Shown here piece after piece: positions 10,038 to 19,429 of a stretch of 64,000 nt of DNA. A program made the translations under genes and the position numbers. Numbering within the stretch: position 1 is the stretch's first letter; each line of letters begins with the position of its first letter. The notes beneath the pieces are model-generated. The model saw only the letters and a list, made by a program, of their open reading frames with translations, ran no database searches and was not told the origin of the DNA. Origin of the DNA: an uncultured Myroides sp. (GTDB taxonomy: Bacteria; Bacteroidota; Bacteroidia; Flavobacteriales; Flavobacteriaceae); contig CAJYTF010000034.1 in NCBI GenBank assembly GCA_913777665.1, positions 124,001 to 188,000 of the forward strand. Reading direction: 5' to 3'.

Positions 10038-10574
10038 TTAATATTTTATCTTTTCGTCTTTATTATGCTTCTTGTCAAGATCATATAAAATTCTATCTGC
10101 AAGAAGAAAATCAATTTTCTTATAGTGACAAACTTCTCTTAACTTTTCTAAATATTCCAAGTATAATTCTATTTGAATATCTATTGAAGAAAAATATTTT
10201 GGCATAATCTTTCCATAAATGAAACGATAAACTCTTTGATCAATGATCTGATAAATGTTAGGGTTTTTAAATCTTAAAATAGTTGAAGCCATCGCTAATT
10301 GTACGCCTTTCGTAGATAAGAGATTTCTTAAAATTTTTTCTGTTAAGTCAGCATTTAAAACCAAATCATTCTTATCAACTTGATTTAAAAGCAATAATGT
10401 ACTTTCGTTAAACTGTGAGTAACGATTGACTTTCCAAAGAACAATCTGATTAATTATACTTTGATCGAAATCAACATTAATATTGTCTAAGATTGATGTT
10501 AATTCTGGCTGAAATTTATAATCATCATTTGATAGTTCTTGTTCTGTTAAGTTTAAATCATAAACTGTTTTCAT
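10038..10574 (-). CDS. Hypothetical protein with HhH-GPD-like segment (KGVQLAMASTILRFKNPNIYQIIDQRVYRF)
   Basis: 178-aa ORF; motif resembles the helix-hairpin-helix/Asp region of base-excision glycosylase-like proteins; weak. Confidence 0.5.
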   Translation of the reverse strand: MKTVYDLNLTEQELSNDDYKFQPELTSILDNINVDFDQSIINQIVLWKVNRYSQFNESTLLLLNQVDKNDLVLNADLTEKILRNLLSTKGVQLAMASTILRFKNPNIYQIIDQRVYRFIYGKIMPKYFSSIDIQIELYLEYLEKLREVCHYKKIDFLLADRILYDLDKKHNKDEKIKY

Positions 10575-10590
10575 TAAAATATATCGTTAA

Positions 10591-10614
10591 AAAAGATGCT
10601 TTTCAGCATCTTTT
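10591..10614 (-). terminator. Hairpin terminator downstream of the 10613..11191 gene
   Basis: aaaagatgct tttc agcatctttt. Confidence 0.65.
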
Positions 10615-11191
10615 ATTTATTAAACTTATAGGTTAAACCAACCTGGAAAACACTGTTGTAATTAATATCTGAAAAGAACCAGAGAATCATTTGATCATCA
10701 ACCGCATCTCTAACACCCATTTTATAACGTGCTTCAACCGACAAATTATCAGTAATATCATAGCCCACACCAAAATTCATGGCTAAATCAACATTATTGC
10801 GGTTATACATTGAATCGCTCATTAAAAAATCTAAAGTTGGACCTACCTGTAAATTAAACGATTTAAAATGAAACTTGTTGATAACACTTAAACCCAAATA
10901 ATTTAAAGGAATGTCAGCTTTACCACCATCTGTTTCAGGAAAGTATCTTGCACTTAAATACACATCATTTGCGCCCTGCATAGAAAAATTCAATTCGGGC
11001 TGTAACGAATAAAACTTTGCAAACCTGAAATTACCAAAAACACCTGCGTACATTCCTGCCTTGCTTGATGCTTCAATATCTTCAATTGTAGAAATATTGA
11101 AACCTGCTCTTACGCCGCTTGTGAATTCTGTTTGCGCTTGGGCAGCAGTAAAACCAAATACCATCAACCCTAAAAAAATAACTTTACGCAT
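10613..11191 (-). CDS. Outer-membrane beta-barrel (PorT-like/OMP_b-brl) protein
   Basis: Signal peptide, TSGVRAGFNISTIE..., C-terminal VFQVGLTYKF. Confidence 0.8.
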   Translation of the reverse strand: MRKVIFLGLMVFGFTAAQAQTEFTSGVRAGFNISTIEDIEASSKAGMYAGVFGNFRFAKFYSLQPELNFSMQGANDVYLSARYFPETDGGKADIPLNYLGLSVINKFHFKSFNLQVGPTLDFLMSDSMYNRNNVDLAMNFGVGYDITDNLSVEARYKMGVRDAVDDQMILWFFSDINYNSVFQVGLTYKFNK

Positions 11192-11196
11192 GGCTT

Positions 11197-11829
11197 TTAT
11201 TTAAAAGTGTATGTTGCACCAACCATAAACGAACGGTTTAAATTAGCTGAATAATTTGAATAATAGCTTGCGTTAGAATAAATAGGCTCAATAATTCCCT
11301 GACGCATACGTGCTTCAATGCCAAAATTTTCGGTAATGCTGTACCCTAATCCAAAGTTAAAAGTTAAATCAACTCCGTTATTATGTGAATACAAAGGCTA
11401 ATAATAATTACCTCCTGTGGTATTATAACTATTGGTTGCTGTGTGTTCTGACACCAAAATATCAAGCCCGGGACCCACATGCATACTGAATTTATCAAAA
11501 TTAAACTTGTTGATAAGATTTAAAGACAAATAATCTAACGGCACACTGCCTTGTCTTCCTTGAACATATTGGTAGGTATTATCATCATATCGGTAAGACT
11601 GAATATTATCAACACCTTGGCGTAAATACATCATCTCAAACTGCATATTGTAAACACGCGTTAATTTTAAATTTCCGTATAACCCCACATAAAAATTGTT
11701 TCTATACTCGCCGCCCATTCCCGTAACGGTAGAGGCAGAATATCCCGCTTTAACTCCCGGTTTAAAAGAAACCTGCGCATTTGCCGATCCAAAAGCACAA
11801 ACTGCTAACAGCATCATAACTTTTTTCAT
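11197..11829 (-). pseudogene. Outer-membrane beta-barrel protein interrupted by one in-frame TAG (tandem paralog of 10613..11191)
   Basis: ORFs 11398..11829 and 11197..11394 share a reading frame, separated by TAG at 11398-11400; ...GNYY*PLYSHNNGVDLTFNFGLGYSI aligns with ...SMYNRNNVDLAMNFGVGYDI. Confidence 0.8.
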
Positions 11830-11966
11830 AAGTAGTATTTTAATGTTAATAAATGTTTATGAGCCGAATATACTATTTTCTTTTGATATAACAACAAAGA
11901 AACTTCTTGCACTACATTAAGCAGAAACCACAACTATTTTACGAACTTTACTAAAAATTAGAAAGT

Positions 11967-13004
11967 ATGGAATTAGGAATATCGATGTTTGGCGATTTAA
12001 GGTTCAATCCTCAAACGCAACAGCGCAAAGCACCTCATCAACGGTTTACCGAAATGTTGGAACAGGTTAAACTGGCAGATGAAGTTGGTTTAGATGTTTT
12101 TGAAATGGGCGAACACCACCGTGCAGACTACAGCGTAACAAATCCGCAGTTGTTTTTAAGCGCAGCAGCGGCAGTTACAAAAAATATAAAATTAGGATCG
12201 GCAGTTACGGTTTTAAGTTCGAGTGATCCCGTGCGTTTGTTCGAAGATTTTAGTATGTTGGATCAACTATCTAAAGGTCGTGCGCAAATTATGGCGGGTC
12301 GCGGCAGTTTTATAGAATCGTTTCCGCTTTTTGGATTTAGTTTAGATGATTACGATGCGTTGTTTGAAGACAAGTTGATGCTTTTGCTGGATTTGATTGA
12401 TAAAAACGGTACAGACATTAACTGGAACGGACGTTTGACTCAAAACCTGCAGAATGTAAATCTGTACCCGAAACCATTTCAGGACAAATTACCTGTTTGG
12501 ATTGCGGTTGGCGGTACTCCGGCATCGGTTCTTCGTGCAGCTCGATTGGGATTACCGATCATGTTTGCCATTATCGGTGGAATGCCTATTAACTTTAAAC
12601 CTTTGGTTGATTATTACAAAGAGAATTATTTGGCGGCGGGTCACGATGCAGCAAAAATGCAGTTGGGAATTAATTCGCACACTTTTGTAGGAGCTAACAG
12701 TAATATAAAAGACGAATATTTTCCGTTTTATGCCGCACAGATGGATCATATTGGGAAAGATCGCGGTTGGGCACCTTTTAGCAAAGAAGTATTTTTAAAC
12801 ACCACCCGACCAGAAGGTGCGTATTTTATGGGTGAACCAAATGCGGTGATCGATAAAATTCTGCAACAGCACGAATGGTTTGGTCATACCCGTTTTGTAG
12901 GACAGATGGATGTTGGTGACCCAGATCACACTATGCTTATGAAATCGATTGAATTGTTTGGAACTAAAGTTGCTCCGGAAGTTAGAAAGGCTTTGGGGAA
13001 ATAA
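11967..13004 (+). CDS. LLM class flavin-dependent oxidoreductase (luciferase-like monooxygenase)
   Basis: ELGISMFGDL..., FEMGEHHRADYSVTNPQL, IMAGRGSFIESFPLFG. Confidence 0.9.
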   Translation: MELGISMFGDLRFNPQTQQRKAPHQRFTEMLEQVKLADEVGLDVFEMGEHHRADYSVTNPQLFLSAAAAVTKNIKLGSAVTVLSSSDPVRLFEDFSMLDQLSKGRAQIMAGRGSFIESFPLFGFSLDDYDALFEDKLMLLLDLIDKNGTDINWNGRLTQNLQNVNLYPKPFQDKLPVWIAVGGTPASVLRAARLGLPIMFAIIGGMPINFKPLVDYYKENYLAAGHDAAKMQLGINSHTFVGANSNIKDEYFPFYAAQMDHIGKDRGWAPFSKEVFLNTTRPEGAYFMGEPNAVIDKILQQHEWFGHTRFVGQMDVGDPDHTMLMKSIELFGTKVAPEVRKALGK

Positions 13005-13069
13005 TAACACACATTTTTGCCAACATCTTAACTTTAAGCATTCTAAAATTAAAATTTTAACTTTGTACT

Positions 13070-13732
13070 ATGGATAAGTTGACCAAAGAGCAAAGAAAAA
13101 AAAATATGCAAGCTAATAAATCAACGGGTACAAAACCTGAACTTTTATTAGCCAAAACGCTGTTTGCCCGCGGTCACCGCTACAGAAAAAACAATAAAAC
13201 GGTTTTTGGAAAACCCGATTTAACTTTTAAAAAGATAAAACTCGCCATTTTTGTTGATGGAGAATTTTGGCATGGAAAAGATTGGTTTGAACGCAAAAAT
13301 GACCATAAGACTAACCAAGAGTTCTGGAACAAAAAAATTGAGAGAAATATTGCACGCGATAAAGAAGTAAATGAAGAACTTACCAAACAAGGTTGGTCTA
13401 TCTTGCGATTTTGGAGTAATGATATCAACAAAAATTTACTAACTTGCGTGTTGCAAATTGAAAGTGAGATTAAAAATTTAAAAATGAATTTAAAAGAAAA
13501 AATTTCTTTAGAAACGTTTGGAAACAAGCAATTTAGAATAAAATTAGTTGAGCCCGAAAATAACCAAGAAGCGGTTTTAACACACTATTTGCATAATTCA
13601 AAAAACGGAATATCTAAATTTTACAAAGAAGATGCCGTTACGTTTACCAAAGAAATTTTGGAACAAAAATATCCTGAAGAAGAAATTACCAACAAAGTTG
13701 CCGAAGAAGCATTGCAATATGGAATTTTTTAG
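13070..13732 (+). CDS. Very-short-patch-repair (Vsr)-like endonuclease with C-terminal extension
   Basis: TKEQRKKNMQANKSTGTKPELLLAKTLFARGHRYRKNNKTVFGKPDLTF...FVDGEFWHGKDW...IERNIARDKEVNEELTKQGWSILRFW. Confidence 0.85.
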   Translation: MDKLTKEQRKKNMQANKSTGTKPELLLAKTLFARGHRYRKNNKTVFGKPDLTFKKIKLAIFVDGEFWHGKDWFERKNDHKTNQEFWNKKIERNIARDKEVNEELTKQGWSILRFWSNDINKNLLTCVLQIESEIKNLKMNLKEKISLETFGNKQFRIKLVEPENNQEAVLTHYLHNSKNGISKFYKEDAVTFTKEILEQKYPEEEITNKVAEEALQYGIF

Positions 13733-13739
13733 CTTTTAG

Positions 13740-13821
13740 GCGTTCCCTTCGGTCGGGCTTTTCGCTGTAATCTTTTTGCTCGTTCCTCTCAAAAAAGTAT
13801 TTCCGCTGCAATCCCTAACGC
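13740..13821. other. Structured intergenic element: terminal GCGTT/AACGC with two internal hairpins
   Basis: GCGTTCCCTTCGGTCGGGCTTTTCGCTG...CTTTTTG..CAAAAAAG...CGCTGCAATCCCTAACGC. Confidence 0.5.
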
Positions 13822-13833
13822 AAATATCCCGTA

Positions 13834-14193
13834 ATGAATAAAGTCTATTTTAAATACACAGAACATCCTGGAGATTTTTTTAGAAATACAGATGTTGTAA
13901 TACTACCAAATCCTCAAGAAGATATGGAAAATTTTTTAATTCAATTTCTAAAAAATTATCAATCTGACGAAAGAGTAACTTATGTTGATGACTTATATAA
14001 ACTTCTTGATGATGATTTTTTTAACGAAGAAGATAAAAACAATTTTGTTAAAATAATTGGTAAAAAATCGGAATTAGAAATCAAAACTGCAATACAGCAT
14101 ATGGAAATGGAACTAAGAAACGAAGCATATAAAAATTTTTACAATCTTGTCAGAACTAAACAAATTCAAATAATTGATAATGGCAAAAAGTAA
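13834..14193 (+). CDS. Hypothetical protein
   Basis: 119-aa ORF directly upstream of, and overlapping, the HNH gene; no family recognised. Confidence 0.6.
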   Translation: MNKVYFKYTEHPGDFFRNTDVVILPNPQEDMENFLIQFLKNYQSDERVTYVDDLYKLLDDDFFNEEDKNNFVKIIGKKSELEIKTAIQHMEMELRNEAYKNFYNLVRTKQIQIIDNGKK

Positions 14194-14947
14194 TAATTGG
14201 ACAAAAAAAGAAACTATTGTTGCCTTTAATGTTTATTGTAAAATTCCTTTCAAAAGTAGTAGCAAGACCAATCCTACGATTATAAAATATGCCAATATTA
14301 TTGGTAGAAGTCCTTCTGCATTAAATATGAAAGTTGGAAATTTTGGAAGACTTGATCCAGAATTGAAAAAACAAGGAATTGTTGGATTAGGAAATGGAAG
14401 CAAGTTAGATGAAATTGTATGGAATGAATTTCATGGCAATTGGGAAAAATTAGCTTATGAAAGTGAGTTGTTAATCGCTGAATTTCAAAATAAAAAAGTA
14501 GAAGAAATAATTGATAATGAAGTTTTTGACTTTCCACTTGGAACGGAAAGAGAAACTATCATAAAGCAAAGAGTTAATCAAAACTTTTTCCGTTCTACAA
14601 TACTTTCATCTTATAACTTAAAATGTTGTATCACAGGTTTATCAATTTCTGAATTTTTAGTTGCAAGTCATATAAAACCTTGGAAAGCAGATGAATTAAA
14701 TCGTTTAAATCCTCACAATGGTTTATGCTTGAACTCAATTCACGACAAAGCCTTTGATAAAGGTTTTATAACTGTTACACCCGATTATAAAATAAAAGTT
14801 TCAAAATATCTTGATGAGTATAGAAAAGATCAAGCTGTTCCCGATTTTTTTCTAAAATACGACAATCAATCTATTATTTTACCTGATAGATTTCTTCCTT
14901 CCAAAGATTTTTTAGATTGGCATTACACAACTTTATTTAAAAAATAA
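14180..14947 (+). CDS. HNH endonuclease (restriction-enzyme-like)
   Basis: CCITGLSISEFLVASHIKPW...RLNPHNGLCLNSIHDKAFDKGFITV; N-terminal WTKKETIVAFNVYCKIPF. Confidence 0.85.
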   Translation: MAKSNNWTKKETIVAFNVYCKIPFKSSSKTNPTIIKYANIIGRSPSALNMKVGNFGRLDPELKKQGIVGLGNGSKLDEIVWNEFHGNWEKLAYESELLIAEFQNKKVEEIIDNEVFDFPLGTERETIIKQRVNQNFFRSTILSSYNLKCCITGLSISEFLVASHIKPWKADELNRLNPHNGLCLNSIHDKAFDKGFITVTPDYKIKVSKYLDEYRKDQAVPDFFLKYDNQSIILPDRFLPSKDFLDWHYTTLFKK

Positions 14948-15000
14948 AATAAATACGTTTTAAATAAACACTAAATCATAAACCATAAAAATTAAAAAAA

Positions 15001-15726
15001 CTAAACTTGTATTTTATTCCATGCAATAACCTGAACACCGATTGAATACTGAACTTTTAAAGGAAGTTCGTTCAAATTTAAATCGCCCAAAATATAATCT
15101 GTCTGTAATTCGTAAAGCGTTAGTTGGTACAACGGCCAGGGAATATGATGAATATCGTATCTGTACAAAACCTCATCGGCATCAACATACAAGCAATATC
15201 GCTCGGTTAAAAAACAATCCAAATCTGTTTTATTGGTTATTTCGGTTCCGATTTCGTACTTCACTTCAAATGAAAAATTCTTCTTTTTAAAGACCGATTG
15301 AAAATAATCTTTATTGTTTCGATACATATCGGCATGTTCATAAGGTAAAACCGACAATAATTTTGAAACAGCAACCGAAATGATCTTACTTGCTTCGATG
15401 TTTAAAAAATACACGCCCGGAATATCGTCTTTTACAACATAAGTCCGCAAATTGATCTCTTCAAAATTAGAAATTGGCGCAAACGGAGGCAAAAATCGCG
15501 GTCGGATTTTTTCCATAGTAAATGCCACCAATGACACGTAGGCTTCCTCATTAAACAAATCAATTGTTAAACCATCGGGAATTAATTCCTGCAAAATAGC
15601 TGCATCAGCCTTCCAATGAAAAAACAAGGCACGGTTCCATTCCTGATAAAAACTATAAGGGTGTTTTGGGTAATCCCAAGTTCGGTGATCGGTTTGTTTC
15701 AGTATTTTTTTGATTGATAAACTCAT
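15001..15726 (-). CDS. DUF2071 (YqjF-like) protein
   Basis: QEWNRALFFHWKADAAILQELIPDGLTIDLFNEEAYVSLVAFTMEKIRPR. Confidence 0.8.
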   Translation of the reverse strand: MSLSIKKILKQTDHRTWDYPKHPYSFYQEWNRALFFHWKADAAILQELIPDGLTIDLFNEEAYVSLVAFTMEKIRPRFLPPFAPISNFEEINLRTYVVKDDIPGVYFLNIEASKIISVAVSKLLSVLPYEHADMYRNNKDYFQSVFKKKNFSFEVKYEIGTEITNKTDLDCFLTERYCLYVDADEVLYRYDIHHIPWPLYQLTLYELQTDYILGDLNLNELPLKVQYSIGVQVIAWNKIQV

Positions 15727-15727
15727 A

Positions 15728-16303
15728 TCATTCCTTGTTTTTATCGTTCAATAAATCATCGGTAAAATGCCTGCGCTGCTTTTCTGCTGAAAATTTTACC
15801 GCATTGTATTGGTTTGATTTATTTCGGGGAATTGATAACGATTGCCACTTTTCATTTTGAATCATTTTGCCGATAAAAACAATCTGCCCAACGTGATATG
15901 GGTAATGAGCCAATTGTCGGTTAATGGCTTCGTGCACCGTATGCCCTTCGTTACGAATATAGATGATTTTGTTCAAATCGCTTTCAGACAAACTGTTCAA
16001 GGTATTAAACAAGCAGCTCCAACCGGCTTCCCATTTTTCCAGAACTTCGGTAGCAGAATTTAAATCGGCTTCAAATTCACTGTCACGGTTTCGCCATTCT
16101 TTTTCGCCATCGGTTGTAAAAATATCCGTCCAACGCGAAAGCATGTTTCCCCACAAATGTTTCACAATAACGGCAATGCTGTTGCTTTCCGCATTAAACT
16201 GCCAAAAGAAATCGTGTTCTTGCAACTGTTCAAACGTTTTATCGCCCAAATGCTTGTAATAGGCAAACTGTTTTTTTACACTTTCTATAAATGTTGATTC
16301 CAT
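15728..16303 (-). CDS. DUF1572/DinB-like protein
   Basis: SNSIAVIVKHLWGNMLSRWTDIFTTDGEKEWRNRDSEF, HYPYHVGQIVFIGK. Confidence 0.85.
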   Translation of the reverse strand: MESTFIESVKKQFAYYKHLGDKTFEQLQEHDFFWQFNAESNSIAVIVKHLWGNMLSRWTDIFTTDGEKEWRNRDSEFEADLNSATEVLEKWEAGWSCLFNTLNSLSESDLNKIIYIRNEGHTVHEAINRQLAHYPYHVGQIVFIGKMIQNEKWQSLSIPRNKSNQYNAVKFSAEKQRRHFTDDLLNDKNKE

Positions 16304-16315
16304 TTTGTTTCGATT

Positions 16316-17197
16316 TTAAAATAGTGACAAATCATTTTTTCCGGGATACGGAAGATCTAACTTAAACTCGGCATTCAATTGTTTAATAAAATGAGTTGCC
16401 AGCAAAGGCGATTCTAATTCGGTATTTTGATGGACAAAAAAATACAGTTTCTGCAAACCGCTTTTGCGCCAGTCTTTAAGAATTGTAAGCCAATCATTTA
16501 ACCTGTCGTAATCTGCAGCGGTATTTGCACCAACGTATCGCACAAAAGCCGTGTTGCTTGTTAAACGCATGTGTAGCATGTCACGGCGACCGGCTGTATC
16601 AACAATAATATTTGCCACGTTATGCTTTTGCAACAAATTACAATATTGATTGAAAACGGTTTTATCTGCAAACCATTCTTTGTTACGAACCTCAACAGCC
16701 AACGGAAAACCTTTTGGAAATTCTTCAATGAATTTTTGCAATCGATCAAAATCTTTTGGTTTGAAATTTTCGTGCATTTGTAGGAAAATCATTCCCAGCT
16801 TATCTTCGAAAAACGCCAAAGCATCGGTAAACGCCAACACTTTTTCATTGGTGTTTAACAACCTGCTGTAATGACTGATTGATTGCGGAATTTTAGGAAA
16901 AAACTTAAAGGTTTCGGGTGTTTTATCATTCCAAATCTGCACCTGATCTTTAGATGGCGAACTGTAATAGGTAGCATTCAGCTCGATACTATTGAACTGT
17001 TGCGAATAGTACGTCAATTCGTCTTTTGTGCCTTTGGGATAGAAGTTTTTTAAATCGGTTTTGTTCCATTTTGCGCAACCTACAAAAACCTCGAAATTGC
17101 CTTTTGCATTTTTATCTAAAACGGCATAGGTTTCGGGCGCAGTTGGCGGTAAGGTAAAATCGACCAAAGACGGATCGGCAACTTTTCCAAATTTCAT
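16316..17197 (-). CDS. DUF72 (YecE-like) protein
   Basis: VGCAKWNKTDLKNFYPKGTKDELTYYSQQFNSIELNATYY. Confidence 0.9.
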   Translation of the reverse strand: MKFGKVADPSLVDFTLPPTAPETYAVLDKNAKGNFEVFVGCAKWNKTDLKNFYPKGTKDELTYYSQQFNSIELNATYYSSPSKDQVQIWNDKTPETFKFFPKIPQSISHYSRLLNTNEKVLAFTDALAFFEDKLGMIFLQMHENFKPKDFDRLQKFIEEFPKGFPLAVEVRNKEWFADKTVFNQYCNLLQKHNVANIIVDTAGRRDMLHMRLTSNTAFVRYVGANTAADYDRLNDWLTILKDWRKSGLQKLYFFVHQNTELESPLLATHFIKQLNAEFKLDLPYPGKNDLSLF

Positions 17198-17270
17198 TTT
17201 TTATTTAAAGATAGCTTTTTTATTAAAAACTGTCGATAATAATTGTTGATAATTACAGATCTAGTTATAT

Positions 17271-17957
17271 TTAATCTACCGGAAAAACAACATGAAAACC
17301 CACACCGCGAATTGACTGGATTTTTATACGATCGTCATTCTGGAAGTATTTTCGTAAGCGGCTTATAAAAACATCCATGCTTCTGCCTGTGAAATAATCG
17401 GTATTTTTCCAAACGTGCTGTAAAATAACTTCGCGGGTTACAACCTGATTGTTGTATTGCGTAAGCAGTGAAAGCAGCGAAACTTCGCGTTCGGTTAACT
17501 GATAATTGGTGCTATTATGCTGTAATATTAATTGTCTTGGTTTGAAAATATAACTACCAATTAGTATTTCTTCACTTGTTGATTTATAGCCTTTTCGGTT
17601 TAGAATATTTTTTATTCGAAGGATTAGTTCTTCTGGATCGCAAGGTTTTGAGATGTAATCATCGGCACCAAGTTTTAATCCTAAAATACGGTCGATCTGC
17701 TGATTTTTTGCTGTGAGAAACAAAAACGGAAAGTCAATCTTTTCTTGTAATTTTTTTGCCAATGTAAATCCGTCCATTTCTGGCAGCATTACATCTAAAA
17801 TAGCAATATCGCATTGATTTATTATGGAAAAATCATCTAAAGCCTGCATAGGATTTTGGTACCAATACACATTAAAATCAGACATTTCAAGGTATTGCTT
17901 CAATATAAAACCAAAATCGTATTCGTCTTCAACCAATAAAACCGTAACTTTTTTCAT
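17271..17957 (-). CDS. OmpR-family response regulator
   Basis: Receiver domain with DVMLPEMDG and winged-helix C-terminus. Confidence 0.93.
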   Translation of the reverse strand: MKKVTVLLVEDEYDFGFILKQYLEMSDFNVYWYQNPMQALDDFSIINQCDIAILDVMLPEMDGFTLAKKLQEKIDFPFLFLTAKNQQIDRILGLKLGADDYISKPCDPEELILRIKNILNRKGYKSTSEEILIGSYIFKPRQLILQHNSTNYQLTEREVSLLSLLTQYNNQVVTREVILQHVWKNTDYFTGRSMDVFISRLRKYFQNDDRIKIQSIRGVGFHVVFPVD

Positions 17958-19318
17958 AGTTCAATACTTAAATGACATCCTTTGCCTAAACTGCTTTTAA
18001 CCTGTATGTTTCCATGATATTTCTGCACAACTTTGCTTACCAGATACAAACCTACGCCCAAACCTTTTACGCTGTGAATGTTGTTTATGGGAACGCGGTA
18101 ATATTTATCGAAAATATATTTTTGTTCATTCATTGCAATACCGATTCCGTCATCAATAACATCAATTTTTAAAGAATTTTCTGTTTGAAGGATCTGAAGT
18201 TGTATGTTTTTACCGCCATATTTAATGCTGTTATCAATCAGATTTCCTAGAATAGTTTCGATATCGGCAGCATTTATCGGTAATTCATCGGTAAAAGTTT
18301 CAATAGAAATATGCCAGTTCATATTTGGATACAGCATTTTATAATCATCAATAAATTCTACAATCTGCTTTTTTGTTGCATTGTTGTTTTGATAATCATC
18401 CGTATTCAAAGGCTTTAAAAGATGTTCCAATCGGTTTATTTGTCGATCCATTAATATTAGCGTTTCTGTACTGTACGATTTTTGAATTTGCTTTGAAGCG
18501 ATTTTCAATGTTGCCAAAGGCGTTTTAAATTCGTGTGAGATATTGTCAATGGTATCATGCAGCAATAAAACCTGCTTTCGTTGTTCGCTATACTTTTTGT
18601 ATGATTGAAAATACAGCACAAGCACCATGATCATTATGAAAATAGACACTGCAAACAACCCCCAAAGTTCTTTAAACAGAATGGTATTCATATTTAAAAT
18701 ATCGTAATAAATTGCCTGTTTAATTACATAACTTCGCTCATCGGTTTTAGAAACAGATTTTTCGTAAGTGCGGGCGATATTAATTTTATCGTCAAAACTT
18801 TTTGTATTCAGCGTATCTCGTTGTGTTTCAGTTGTTGAATTAGATTGGGTAGATTCCCATTTTGATTCGCTAAACAGAAAATTTTCAACTGGTTCAGGGT
18901 TGGTCGTATAAATAACAATAGGTTTTGAAACTATTTGCTGATTATTGGTTTTATCGTAAACGCCCAATAATTCTTTTTTAAACGCTAATTCTAAACCGCT
19001 TTCTTTATATTGTTGTTGTACATACGCGCGCAACTCTTTGGTAAGGCTGTCGTTTTTCAATTTCATTTCTGTTTCAAAATGCTGTCGGGCAGCTGCCTTA
19101 CTATCAAACTCTTGCCACAGATATAAACTTTCATCCCAACGGGTATCTTCCAAAAACGAATAATCAACGGTTGTTTTTTCAAATATATCGTGGGCTTTAC
19201 CTTTAATCTCGTTCTTTTTCAGCAAAACGGTATTGTACAAAAAGTACGACTGTATTGCAGCCAAAACCACAAACAGCAACGAAAAATAAAGGATAGGATG
19301 TTTTCTCAAGTTTTTCAT
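17954..19318 (-). CDS. Sensor histidine kinase
   Basis: ISHEFKTPLATL, LGNLIDNSIKYGG, DDGIGIA; overlaps the RR by 4 bp; start MKNLRKHP preferred over the longer ORF. Confidence 0.93.
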   Translation of the reverse strand: MKNLRKHPILYFSLLFVVLAAIQSYFLYNTVLLKKNEIKGKAHDIFEKTTVDYSFLEDTRWDESLYLWQEFDSKAAARQHFETEMKLKNDSLTKELRAYVQQQYKESGLELAFKKELLGVYDKTNNQQIVSKPIVIYTTNPEPVENFLFSESKWESTQSNSTTETQRDTLNTKSFDDKINIARTYEKSVSKTDERSYVIKQAIYYDILNMNTILFKELWGLFAVSIFIMIMVLVLYFQSYKKYSEQRKQVLLLHDTIDNISHEFKTPLATLKIASKQIQKSYSTETLILMDRQINRLEHLLKPLNTDDYQNNNATKKQIVEFIDDYKMLYPNMNWHISIETFTDELPINAADIETILGNLIDNSIKYGGKNIQLQILQTENSLKIDVIDDGIGIAMNEQKYIFDKYYRVPINNIHSVKGLGVGLYLVSKVVQKYHGNIQVKSSLGKGCHLSIEL

Positions 19319-19429
19319 CAATAGCAAATATAGGCAAACTATTATGTGTAAAAACACGTTAACCGCCCATTAACCGTTCGTTAACCCACACACTGTAAAA
19401 ATAGCCACACATTTGTAAAAAATAATCAC

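Noticed and set aside
13740-13821. Integron attC-type recombination site
   Set aside because: attC sites run 5'-RYYYAAC...GTTRRRY-3'; here the ends are GCGTT...AACGC (opposite order) and lack the GTTRRRY core, and no integron integrase is present in the window
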